64,000 nt of DNA, from positions 5,050,501-5,114,500 of the forward strand of contig CAKKNE010000002.1 in the NCBI GenBank assembly GCA_918797485.1, written 5' to 3'. Under the pieces are notes generated by a model, which saw only the letters and a list, made by a program, of their open reading frames with translations, had not been told where the DNA came from and searched no databases. The translations under genes were made by a program, and so were the position numbers. Every line of letters starts with the position of its first letter. Position 1 is the stretch's first letter. Of the stretch, positions 9,022-17,366 are shown in pieces. Origin of the DNA: Pelagomonas calceolata (Eukaryota; Sar; Pelagophyceae; Pelagomonadales; Pelagomonadaceae).

Positions 9022-10866
9022 ATGCCTGCGCCACAACCAAATGCAGAGCAGTGTGATGAGGCTGCCAGCAGCAGCGGCGAAAGCGTAGCCAGCGATGGTC
9101 GTGAGAACACTAGCGACAGTGTCACCACCAATAACAGCAAAGAGGACGCCACAGCTGCATTCAACAGCTACTACAAACACCAAGCCATCAGCGACGACGC
9201 GTCCGCACTTTTCGCGAAGCTTCTGCCGATAGCAGTGCGCGTCAATCGGTCCTCGCCGTGCGCCGCGCTGTGCACCGCCGCGCTGACCATGCGCCCAGCA
9301 CCCGTCGCCGGCACGTATTTCGTCGACGCGGCGAGCGAGCTGCTCGCGGCGTTTCAGGAGGTCGGCGCGCTGGCGCGGCAGGAACTGGTCTCGTGCGTCC
9401 CGCCGGCGCTGTTGGCCGCGCAGCCGGGCGACGTCGTCGCCGATCTGTGCGCCGCGCCGGGCATGAAGGCCCTGCAGCTGCTCGACGCCGTCGGTAGCGA
9501 CGGCCTCGTCGTGGCGTCGGAGGTCGATCGGAAACGGCTCGCCGTCCTCGTGCGTCGCGGGAGGCGGTCGACGGCGAAGGGCGCTTTTCTCGCGTTGTGC
9601 GCGGACGCGCGGCGCTTCCCCGGCATGCGGCGGCGGACGGGCTGGAAGCAGAAGTACGATAAAGTTCTGTGCGACGTGCCCTGCTCCGGCGACGGCACGG
9701 GACGGAAGAAGCGGAGCGTGGTCCGGACCTGGGACGTGCGGCACGGCTTGGGCCTGCACGCGCTGCAGCTGGCTATATTAAACCGGGGCCTCGAGCTGCT
9801 GGGCTACGGCGGGCGCCTCGTCTACTCGACGTGTAGTTTGAACCCCATCGAGTGCGAAGCCGTTGTTTCTGCCGCTCTAGCGAGGCATGCGGGACTGGTA
9901 CGACTCGTCGCGGCGCCGGCGTGGGCCCGCGACCTGTCGACGCCGGGCCTCGCGTCGTGGAGCGTGCCGGGCGCCGCCTACGGAGCGACGCGTGAGGTCT
10001 TTGCGCGGTTCGAGGACGTCTCGAACCCGAAGAAGGCCCGCGTCGCGGCGACGATGTTCCCTCCGGCGGACGGGGCCCCGTTGGCGCTCGCAAGGCGTTT
10101 TTTACCGTCGGAAAAATGCGACTCGGGCGGCTTCTTCGTGGCGATCTTCGAGCGGTCGGCCGAGCGGCGGCCGCCGGCCGCGCCGCGCGCTCCAGTGCCA
10201 TTGCCGCCGGAGGCGCCGCCCGCGCCGCCCGACAAGGAGGGCGACTGGCGCTGCGCCTGCGGCACGAACAACTTCGCGCGGCGGGGGCGCTGCTTCTCGT
10301 GCAAAAAAAGGCGGCCGCGCGTTGTTACGGGTACGTCGAGCCGGCCGCCGCCGCTGCTGGCGCGCTTCGGCGGCGACGCCTCGATCCTCGACGCGTTCTG
10401 CGACGCCTACGGGCTCTCTGCCGCTACGGGCTTCCCGGTGGAATCGGCGTTCCTCCTCAAGCGGCCGAAGCGGAGCTTGCTTGTGATCTCCTCGGCGGCG
10501 CTCGCGGACCTCGCCATCTCGGAGACCTGGGCCGCCGCCGCGGACGTCGGGTGCGCGCTCTGCGAGGTGTCGGAGGAGGACGCCTCGCGCTGGCCGCTCT
10601 TCGACGAGGGGCTGGATGTCTTGGCCCGCTGCGCCACGCGGCGGCGCGTGGCTTTGGGTCCGGACCGGCTCCTCGCGCTCCTGAACGGAGGCGTTCTGAG
10701 TGACTTCGGCGGCGATGGCTCGTACGTGGTGACGTCCAGTCTCGCGGTCGGCGCCGCCACGGGTCGGGTAGCCCTCGGCGCTTCGGTCGCGGACGGCGTC
10801 GCGTCGCTGTCGTCGTCCGCGCGGCTTTGTGAGGCGGTGCGTTGTGTTGTTGGTGCGTTTTTGTAG
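9022..10866 (+). CDS. NSUN2/TRM4-like RNA m5C methyltransferase with RanBP2-type zinc finger
   Basis: The 614-residue protein matches the NOL1/NOP2/Sun family, which methylates cytosine C5 in tRNA and other RNAs using S-adenosylmethionine. Motif I is at about residue 140 (DLCAAPGMKALQLLD). Motif IV is at about 218 (DVPCSGDGTGRKKR) and the catalytic motif VI at about 270 (YSTCSLNPIE). The GDGTGRKK form and the N-terminal FNSYYKHQAI are typical of the NSUN2/TRM4 branch. At about 406-430, where orthologues have only RNA-binding accessory sequence, lies a RanBP2-type finger (DWRCACGTNNFARRGRCFSC) between Pro-rich and Arg-rich linkers. This finger class binds single-stranded RNA or ubiquitin. The C-terminal 190 residues resemble the family's accessory domain. 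It is intronless, with the dyad element upstream and the 3' motif 45 bases after the stop. Confidence 0.88.
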   Translation: MPAPQPNAEQCDEAASSSGESVASDGRENTSDSVTTNNSKEDATAAFNSYYKHQAISDDASALFAKLLPIAVRVNRSSPCAALCTAALTMRPAPVAGTYFVDAASELLAAFQEVGALARQELVSCVPPALLAAQPGDVVADLCAAPGMKALQLLDAVGSDGLVVASEVDRKRLAVLVRRGRRSTAKGAFLALCADARRFPGMRRRTGWKQKYDKVLCDVPCSGDGTGRKKRSVVRTWDVRHGLGLHALQLAILNRGLELLGYGGRLVYSTCSLNPIECEAVVSAALARHAGLVRLVAAPAWARDLSTPGLASWSVPGAAYGATREVFARFEDVSNPKKARVAATMFPPADGAPLALARRFLPSEKCDSGGFFVAIFERSAERRPPAAPRAPVPLPPEAPPAPPDKEGDWRCACGTNNFARRGRCFSCKKRRPRVVTGTSSRPPPLLARFGGDASILDAFCDAYGLSAATGFPVESAFLLKRPKRSLLVISSAALADLAISETWAAAADVGCALCEVSEEDASRWPLFDEGLDVLARCATRRRVALGPDRLLALLNGGVLSDFGGDGSYVVTSSLAVGAATGRVALGASVADGVASLSSSARLCEAVRCVVGAFL

Positions 10867-10910
10867 CTTGTCTGTTTTCGTAGCTTGTTGCTATCATACT
10901 GTTACGGTGC

Positions 10911-10926
10911 TAGAACTTTCGTAGCT
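10911..10926 (+). promoter_or_regulatory. downstream motif after NSUN2-like stop
   Basis: GTTACGGTGCTAGAAC is almost identical to the copy at 8539 and lies 45 bases past the stop codon. Confidence 0.4.
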
Positions 10927-10937
10927 GTAAAATGTTT

Positions 10938-10962
10938 GCTAGTGTCTTTAAGGGGCGCTAGC
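10938..10962 (+). promoter_or_regulatory. dyad promoter element upstream of 2OG oxygenase gene
   Basis: GCTAGTGTCTTTA then AGGGGCGCTAGC. The half-sites are 19 bases apart and the site is 305 bases before the ATG. Confidence 0.65.
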
Positions 10963-11266
10963 CTCGCTTTTTTTAGTGCCACCGGGTATCATTTGCCAGA
11001 GCGCACTATCCGAGCCTCGTCGGCTTTTATCGACTGGTTGTGGTGCTGTCTAAGAGCACTCCGTGCTGCGAAGTTTGCAACGGACTACACGCGCCTGCCC
11101 AGGACGCCGCCGGCGTGCCGTCAGGGCTGTTGAAGCCATAACTGTTTTTGAGCGCTGTAGGACACACGGCGCCTCGTACCGTGGATATACACGCGGTCTA
11201 GCAGCGACTGCGAAATCCCGTCCCACGTGCCCATACTCTTGTTGAGGCACAACAGTTTTTTCAGCC

Positions 11267-11998
11267 ATGGCGGCACGCGGCACGATGTTGCTGGTACTGT
11301 TGCTCAGAGCAAACGCTCTCACGCCGCCGACGCTGCGACGGCCAAGCTTTTTCGCGCCGACCCAGCCGCCACCGGAGACACGACCGCAGAGCGAGTACGA
11401 GGATTCGGACGTCGAGGCGCGCCTCGCCTTTGCGCGCGACGGCCTCTGCGTCGTCGAGGACTTTTTTGATGAGGAGACGTTCGCGGCCTGCCAACGGTCC
11501 GCAAGGCGGCAAAGGGAGCTCAAGCCCGAGACCCTCGAAAGTGTCGCCGTCGGGAGACTCGGCTGCTTCCTCGAGCCGCGCGATCCCGTATGTGTCGCTC
11601 TGTCGAGGCCCGAGTCCGTGGAGCGCCTGCGACGAATCTGCGGGGACGATCGGTTGGAGCCGGCCGACTTTCCGGTCGAGTTAAGGAGGTATCCCGTCGG
11701 CTCGAGCATGGGCTGGCACAAGGACGAGGTCTTGTACGAGGAGCCCCAGCTCGAAGTGGTTCTGACGCTCGAGAACACGTCGGACTCGCAGACGCGCTGG
11801 GAGCGCGCCGACGGGTCCGTGCGCGGCGCGTGGCTCCCGCCCAATTCGCTACTGCTCGTGAAGGCGGAAGGCGCGACGCACGGCGTCACGACGGTCCGGC
11901 GCGGGGATCGATTGATAGCGAAGTTCGTCCTCACGGCGTCGCCCATCAAGCTGCAGGCGTGGTACGACAACATCCTGTCGTACCAGGCGCAGCCGTGA
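11267..11998 (+). CDS. 2-oxoglutarate/Fe(II)-dependent oxygenase, secretory or plastid targeted
   Basis: The 243-residue protein starts with a signal-like segment (TMLLVLLLRANA) followed by a basic, Pro-rich stretch, consistent with a secretory or bipartite plastid presequence. The core carries the double-stranded beta-helix iron-binding triad: GWHKDE gives the HxD pair near residue 150, and ATHGV gives the distal His near 205. RRGDRLIAKF supplies the 2-oxoglutarate-binding Arg. Spacing resembles the prolyl-4-hydroxylase/AlkB-like enzymes. The substrate cannot be told from sequence; protein hydroxylation or small-molecule oxidation are both open. Intronless, with the dyad element upstream and an AGCCATGG start context. 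Confidence 0.75.
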   Translation: MAARGTMLLVLLLRANALTPPTLRRPSFFAPTQPPPETRPQSEYEDSDVEARLAFARDGLCVVEDFFDEETFAACQRSARRQRELKPETLESVAVGRLGCFLEPRDPVCVALSRPESVERLRRICGDDRLEPADFPVELRRYPVGSSMGWHKDEVLYEEPQLEVVLTLENTSDSQTRWERADGSVRGAWLPPNSLLLVKAEGATHGVTTVRRGDRLIAKFVLTASPIKLQAWYDNILSYQAQP

Positions 11999-12033
11999 TG
12001 CTAGCTATCGCACTAATCGTTTGTCTGATCTTC

Positions 12034-12080
12034 GGGCGCCCCCCGCCATCGACGCGACGTTTTCCCCGAGGCGTCGCGTC
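12034..12080 (-). mobile_element. fragment of the second introner family, reverse orientation
   Basis: The segment GGGCGCCCCCCGCCATCGAC followed by GCGACGTTTTCCCCG is the reverse complement of the interior of the introns at 7933 and 14556 (CACGGGGAAGACGTCGCGTC then GATGGCGTGGGGCGCC). It sits between two plus-strand genes, so it is either in a 5'-UTR or an intergenic insertion. Confidence 0.55.
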
Positions 12081-12261
12081 GGCTCGATGCGTCCGTACGT
12101 GACGGGTTTTCCCCGCCAATCGCGCTTTTGGCCTGCCTGCTCTGATCCTGCTCAAGCTCACAGGCTTCGTAGGACGACTCGGACACAGGGCCCACTTGGA
12201 CGTCGAGAAATCGCTCAAACTCGCGGCGAGACATACAAAAAATCCATATTGGCTGGGTTGG

Positions 12262-12919
12262 ATGAGAGGCCTTATTTTGGCTCTCTGCGTCGCAGCCGCG
12301 GCCGCCGCCTCGGCCGCGCCGGCCGCGCCGACTACGTCATACGGCTCATGCGAGAAGAAGGGCGCGCACGACGATGGTGCGCCTCCGGCGCGAAAGCCGG
12401 CCGCGATCATAAACTCACTGTTCGCCCCCGCAGGCCAAGCACAACTACTGCAACCCGCACATGCGCGGTATGGAGTGGGGGCTCGTCGTGCTCGTCTTCG
12501 TGCTGCTGTGGGGCCTCGGCCCCTACACGCTTTACTATGCGAACATCATGCTGCGCATTCCGCCATTCGTGGACGACGACGACTACGACGTGATCACGCA
12601 GATCGTCGTGATGTCGGCGCTGCGGTCGTTCGACAAGGATGGCAACAAATTCCTAGATGCGGATGAGGTCAAGGCGATTGTGCAGAAGATCGAACCGGGG
12701 CTCGCGGACGACGAGATCGACACGTTGATCAGGAGAGCCGACACGGACGGCGACGGCCACATCGACTACGAGGAGTTCTCGACGATCTTGCTCAACCAGG
12801 ACGCGGGCGACCACGAGCGAGTGCAAGTGACCAAGGTCAAGCGCAAGATCGCTACGCACGCGAAGAAGGACGTCCGGCTGGGCGCGTCCGCGGACGAGAG
12901 CAAGGACTCGGCGCACTGA
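12262..12919 (+). CDS. EF-hand calcium-binding membrane protein, 5' exon uncertain
   Basis: The solid part is 12434-12919. It contains a hydrophobic anchor (WGLVVLVFVLLWGLGPYTLY) and two EF-hands: FDKDGNKFLDADEV at about 70 and ADTDGDGHIDYEEF at about 105 of that exon, followed by a basic tail. Both loops have the expected Asp/Asn ligands and final Glu or Asp, so Ca2+ binding is likely. Upstream, 12262 begins a plausible signal peptide (MRGLILALCVAAAAAASAA). Joining 12262-12378 to 12434-12919 with a GC-AG intron keeps the frame and gives 200 residues. A GT donor one base away does not keep it. The same upstream frame also has an ATG at 12196. An internal start at 12461 or 12470 is the alternative. 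Confidence 0.65.
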
Positions 12920-13310
12920 GCTCCTCTGCCCGCGCGTCGCCAGTCCCAGCGATGCGCGTGCTAGTATCCCCCTCCTGACATAACGCATTCAGACTCGAAT
13001 TTATCTACCCAGACACGACACACGGCGCTGGCGCCACAGATAAGAAAAGTAAGGAAAGGATTGCTAGTGTCTTACATGCCGCTAGCTGCGCCTAGCTCGC
13101 GGTTTAGTTTCACACATTAGGCAAGCGCTGCCGTAGATTTGTTGGCTCACGCGAGCGCATCTGTACCGTTGCACGACCTCCTCAACGTGTGTGCTGCAAC
13201 TTACCGCATTTCGGCAGCAGCAGAGCTATAAAACAGGCAGCGACTACGCGCGCCGACGCCGCGGTACCGAGCGACGCCGCGCTCAATATAAATAGCCGCC
13301 ATAAACAACC
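12920..13310. other. intergenic interval
   Basis: Carries the dyad promoter element at 13063 for the HMG-box gene and a TTAGGCAAGCG box about 30 bases beyond it. Nothing else is recognised. Confidence 0.5.
13063..13087 (+). promoter_or_regulatory. dyad promoter element upstream of HMG-box gene
   Basis: GCTAGTGTCTTACATG then CCGCTAGCT, identical in its core to the copy at 7364. Half-sites are 18 bases apart; the site is 225 bases before the ATG. Confidence 0.7.
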
Positions 13311-15559
13311 ATGGCCGGCGACACCAAGAAAAAGGCCCAGCAAAAAGTCAAAGACTCGGCGACGGGCGTCGAGGTCGCGGTCCCGCAGCCCCCAAAAAGA
13401 CTCAGCGCGTACCAGATCTTCGTCCAGCAGCAGCGCGACGCCACGAAGGCCGCGAATCCCGCGGCGAATTCCCAGGAAATTCTCGGCATCCTGGCCAAGG
13501 CCTGGAACGGCACCGGTGCCGATGAGCGCGCCAAACTTGAGAAGGATGCCGACGAAGACCTCGAAACTAAGAAAAAGATGTGGGCCGTGGGCGAGGATAT
13601 CCGCGAGGCCGAAAGATTACGGGTCTGCAAGGCCTTGGATATGAGTGATAAGACGACCTGGGCGTCGCTCTACGAGAAGGTCGTCGAACGGAACGAAAAA
13701 CTCGGAAGGCCCGCGTCGCCTCGAAGTTCAAAATCCACGTATAAACCGCCCCCAAAGCCTGATGCGGCCTCGATCAAGAAGTCGCGGCAGTGGGCCACGG
13801 CGTTTCAAGGCCAAACGAGAAGGAAAGCCGTGTTATCCGGTTTAGATGCCATCGCAGCACTATCCTCGGATCAAGCGAACTTCGACCAGTTCGGCAACGA
13901 CGCGATCCAGTGTTTTTACGATGTTGCTAGAGCCACGGAGGACCCCGTGCGGGCGAACGCGCTGATGTTCGTCGAACAATTAGCTCATAAATGGCGCCAC
14001 CGCATCTTGAGCAGGGGCTGGCGGTCGTCGGGTCGGCCGACGCCCCAGCAAATCCTGGAGACCATTGTGGGGTTGTACTGTCTGGAACGAGTGGGTGTTT
14101 CTGCCCCGAAGCTCAAAGAGGACGTCGTTCATGCTGTCACATTAACTGGACCTGACGCCGATGATTCTCTCAAACCTTATAGTTGTAAGGACTATTTTGG
14201 GTGGGACCCTGTCCATGACGCGACCGTTCCGGAAGGCGTTGCTGAGGTGTTGTCCGGCGAGGCGGTTACGGTGTACCGGACGCTATGTAACTCCTTGATA
14301 CACGCCTTCTATGCCGAAAGAGCCTCGATAAATATAGGGTGCGGCTACGCCGATGTCCTTGCGAAAGTAGCGACGTTACGACCATATAAATCGCACGGCG
14401 AGCTGCCCTGGGAGTCGTATGTGGATCAAGCCTACCTGATCACGCACGTCGTTTTTACGTTAAACAACTGGGGCGAGCTCGCTCTGGAGCCGGAGTTGCT
14501 GCCGCACGAGCATTTGTTTATCCGGGAGAATTTGGGAGTGGCGGTCCGAGGCTCTGTGCGGAGATCAACGAGTGAGTGAGTTACTTCCACGCCATCGAGC
14601 CGACGCCGTCACGGGGAAGACGTCGCGTCGATGGCGTAGACCCTCCACGCCATCGAGCAGACGCAGTCACAGAGACACCATCGCGTCGATGGCTGGGGCG
14701 TCGATGGCGTGGGGCGCCCGAACTGACGCGCGCGGCGACGCCGTCGACGCGGCAGTTTCGCGACGGCGTCCGTCCCACGCAGGTGCGCGAGCGCGACGCC
14801 CACCTCGTCGGCGAGTACGTGGAGTGTCTAAGGGCGTTTGGTTCTGACGACTCGGACCCTCTCATTCAGCTGGGCATGACGTTTTTGCTGCGGGCGCAGG
14901 ATCCAAACACGCACCGCTGGGACGTCGGTGGCGACGCGTACACGTCGTACCACGCGACGATGGTCGCCTGCCAAGCGTTACTTGTGCATACGCATCGGGG
15001 CTACGGGCCCGGTCTCCCTTCGTGCGTCGCGGTCCTGGAGAAGTGGCACGCGGCCGAACGACCGGACGACGTGCGAGAAAACCCTGATATAGCATTACGG
15101 AAGCGCGTCGACGATAAAGCAAGGAAACCCCCGAAGAAGGAATCGAATGAAGAGAAGCCGGCGTCGCCGCGGCCCCAGAAGCCGGCCGCGGAGCCGAAGA
15201 AGCGGCCCGCGGCGCCCTCTGACCAGAAGAAGCGTCCCGCCTCGCCCGACAAAAGTGCGAAGCCCCCGCCACAAAAGAAGAAGAAGAAGGTCCCCCAGAA
15301 GCTCAGCAAGGAGGATATTGCTGCCGTCGAGGCCAAGATCCAGGAGGCGGTCGCGGGCCAGGCCTGGCCCGTCGCGTCGAAGCTTCTGAAAAATCTCGCG
15401 GAGAGCGACGTCTCCGTGGACCTGCTGAAGACGACGACGGTCGGCAAGACGGTCGCTGCCTTAAAAAAGGCCGCGGACGCGAAATTGGTGATGGCGGCCA
15501 AAGGCTTGGTGGCGCGGTGGAAGCAGATGGTGCGCGACGCGGACGCGGCGTCGTCGTAA
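13311..15559 (+). CDS. HMG-box protein with C-terminal TFIIS-N (LW) domain, two exons
   Basis: Exons 13311-14555 and 14783-15559 give about 673 residues. An HMG box lies at about 25-90 (PPKRLSAYQIFVQQQRDATK followed by the helix ending LETKKKMW). A 280-residue helical middle region has no recognisable family. The C-terminal third starts with a Lys/Pro-rich disordered stretch (PQKKKKKVPQKL) and ends in a TFIIS N-terminal-type helical bundle (LLKNLAESDVSVDLLKTTTV, then GKTVAALKK and LVARWKQMV). HMG boxes bend DNA and TFIIS-N domains bind elongation or Mediator partners, so a chromatin-linked transcription role is inferred. The donor is set by phase; GTGCGG at 14556 matches the GTGCGC at the acceptor, but GTCCGA at 14544 or GTGGCG at 14538 also keep the frame. 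Confidence 0.75.
14556..14782 (+). mobile_element. hairpin-rich introner-type intron in the HMG-box gene
   Basis: The 227-bp intron contains two inverted-repeat units: CCACGCCATCGAGC then GACGTCGCGTCGATGGCGT, and CCACGCCATCGAGC then ATCGCGTCGATGGC, followed by a third TCGATGGCGTGGGGCGCC. The latter block also occurs in the RhoGDI intron and, reversed, at 12034. Flanks GTGCGGAG and GTGCGCGA are a weak direct repeat (5 of 8). Confidence 0.65.
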
Positions 15560-16098
15560 GTTTAGAACTAAATTGACGGACGTCGGCGTGGGCGTGCGGT
15601 CACGCAGGGAGGCATCGGCCCCGCGGCTGGCTAGGCTGCCTAGCTCTAAGCAAAGCAAGTTAATACTTATTCGACTCGCGGGTGCCCGACGCCGCGCTCG
15701 GCGGAGATCGGCCTTCCCCTGGCCACCACCTTGTTGTAGCGTCGTCTCGCAGGCTTGAAGTTCGCCCTCGTGCGAGCTTTCGCACACCTGTACGCGGGGA
15801 CCCGCACTCAGTCATCACACTCACATCGAGCTCAGCTTCGTGATCGGACACGCTGGCGACAGCCGAAGGTGTCTGACGCTCGGCTGCGGCAGGCGCTCAA
15901 CGCAGTTGTACAATTTGACTGCGCGCGGTCTTGTTGGCTGGCGACATTCGTACAGCTCTCACACAAACTGCTCTCTCAGGATATCAAATTGGATTCCACG
16001 CAGCTAGGCGCAGTTTCATTCGCGCAGCTGTTCAACATCGGTCTAGAACTGTTGGAAGTCAGTCTTGCAAGTGTCAAAACGCCGGTCACTAGCCTACG
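15560..16098. other. intergenic interval, no motif recognised
   Basis: No dyad promoter element, hairpin or convincing coding frame is seen between the HMG-box gene and the Mpv17-family gene. The following gene therefore lacks the promoter element found at many neighbours. Confidence 0.5.
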
Positions 16099-17362
16099 AT
16101 GGCAGTCCTGCGCCACCTCGTGGCCGCGGCGGCCGTAACCAGCGCCCTCGTGACGCCGGTAGCCAGGCCGCGGCCGCGCACGCGACGGCGCGTCATCGAG
16201 GAGCCGCGCGTTGACGACGAGCCGCGCGTCGAGTACGACAACGAAGACGGGCTAGTGTGCGTGATCGACGAGAACGGCTTCAAGAGCTGCGCGCCCGCCG
16301 GGCCGGGCCTGGAATGGTACGAGGACGAGCTCGTGAGCAACGAGAAGAAACTAGAAGCCGTAGAGGCGAAATTGGAAACGCTCAAAGCCGAGAAGAAATT
16401 ACTCGTGGCGAAACAGAAGGAGCTCACGAGCGTCTACGACGAGCTCCGGTTCGAGGTACGGAATGCGGGGTTAAATGGGCCCATACTGGCCTTCGTCCTT
16501 TGTGCCGCGCTCGTCGCCCTGCTCTGGAAGGACTTGTTCATCGTGATATCCCTCTACGAGAACGACGCTTACATGGAGGCCGACTGGCTGCCCGAGAGTC
16601 TCCAATTGTTCGGTCGCCTACCGATGGATTTCCTCCGCGACTACACGGCTGCCGCCGTTGCGATGCCCGTATTGACCAAGGCGGCCACCTCCTGCGTGTC
16701 TTATCTAGGAGGAGATCTGACGGCGCAAGCAGTGGAAGGGCGTCGAAGGGTCGGCTTGCTCGACCTACCGCGCGCGGCGAGGAACGGTTTACTGGGATTC
16801 TTCCTGCACGGGCCGCTCCTGCACTTCTGGATCTTATTCCTAGAGGGCCCATTTGCAAAACTTTTGATGGGGAGCGGCCTGACTGAAGGGCCATTGCTGC
16901 TCGTAGCTAAAGTTGCCCTTGATCAGACGTTGTTTGCGGTCACGATCAACCTCGCGTACGCCTTCATCGACGGGATCCTGTCGGACCAGAGCCCGTCGGA
17001 CGCGTGGCGGCGGTCGAGGCAGGTCTTGGTGCCCAGCGTAGTGCAGTCCTGGCGCTTCTGGCCCCTCGTGCACCTGATATCGTACTCACCGTTGATACCT
17101 GTGTGGAAAGCAACCAGTGCGTCGGGAGCACGACGATTCAGCACGAACGCGCCGTAAAATTTGATTTCCACACAGGTTGATACCCGTCGACCTCAAGGTG
17201 CTGTGGATAGACGTCATGGAAATCGTCTGGGTCGCGATCCTCTCCGCCACGGTCAATTCGGCTGGAGGAGACGACGATGATGGCGAGGGCCCGCGGGTGC
17301 CCTGGGGCGAGGGTCGGTGGGCGGAGCCGCTCGTCGACGAGGGGGGAGCAGTAAGTCGATAA
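16099..17362 (+). CDS. Mpv17/PMP22-family membrane protein with coiled-coil N-terminus, two exons
   Basis: Exons 16099-17090 and 17176-17362 encode 392 residues. The C-terminal 200 residues match the Mpv17/PMP22 family of organelle inner-membrane channels: LGGDLTAQAVEG, the helical pairs after FFLHGPLLHFWI, VALDQTLFAVTINLAY, and, after the splice, WRFWPLVHLISYSPLIPVDL and the final W helix ending AILSATVNS. The N-terminus has a signal-like segment, an acidic stretch, a coiled coil (about 75-125, rich in KLEAVEAKLETLKAEKK) and an extra helix, making it about twice the usual length. It may be plastid or mitochondrial. The splice restores the family motif exactly. The stop lies only four bases from the stop of the convergent gene at 17367. 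Confidence 0.85.
17091..17175 (+). mobile_element. introner with intact target duplication and inverted repeats
   Basis: The intron starts at the first GTTGATAC and ends before the second GTTGATAC, a perfect 8-base direct repeat. Between them is a 77-base element with ends CTGTGTGGAAA and TTTCCACACAG, an exact 11-base inverted repeat that extends to about 15 of 16 bases. The donor GT is in the duplicated target; the acceptor AG is the end of the element. Removing the intron restores the uninterrupted target and reading frame. Confidence 0.92.
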
Positions 17363-17366
17363 CATA

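Larger units (their letters stand above)
10867..11266. other. intergenic interval
   Basis: Contains the 3' motif of the preceding gene (10911) and the dyad promoter element of the following gene (10939). Nothing else is recognised. Confidence 0.5.

Noticed and set aside
12950-12975. GCTAGTATCCCC after the EF-hand gene as a 15th dyad promoter element
   Set aside because: It lacks the TTACA core and the second half-site.
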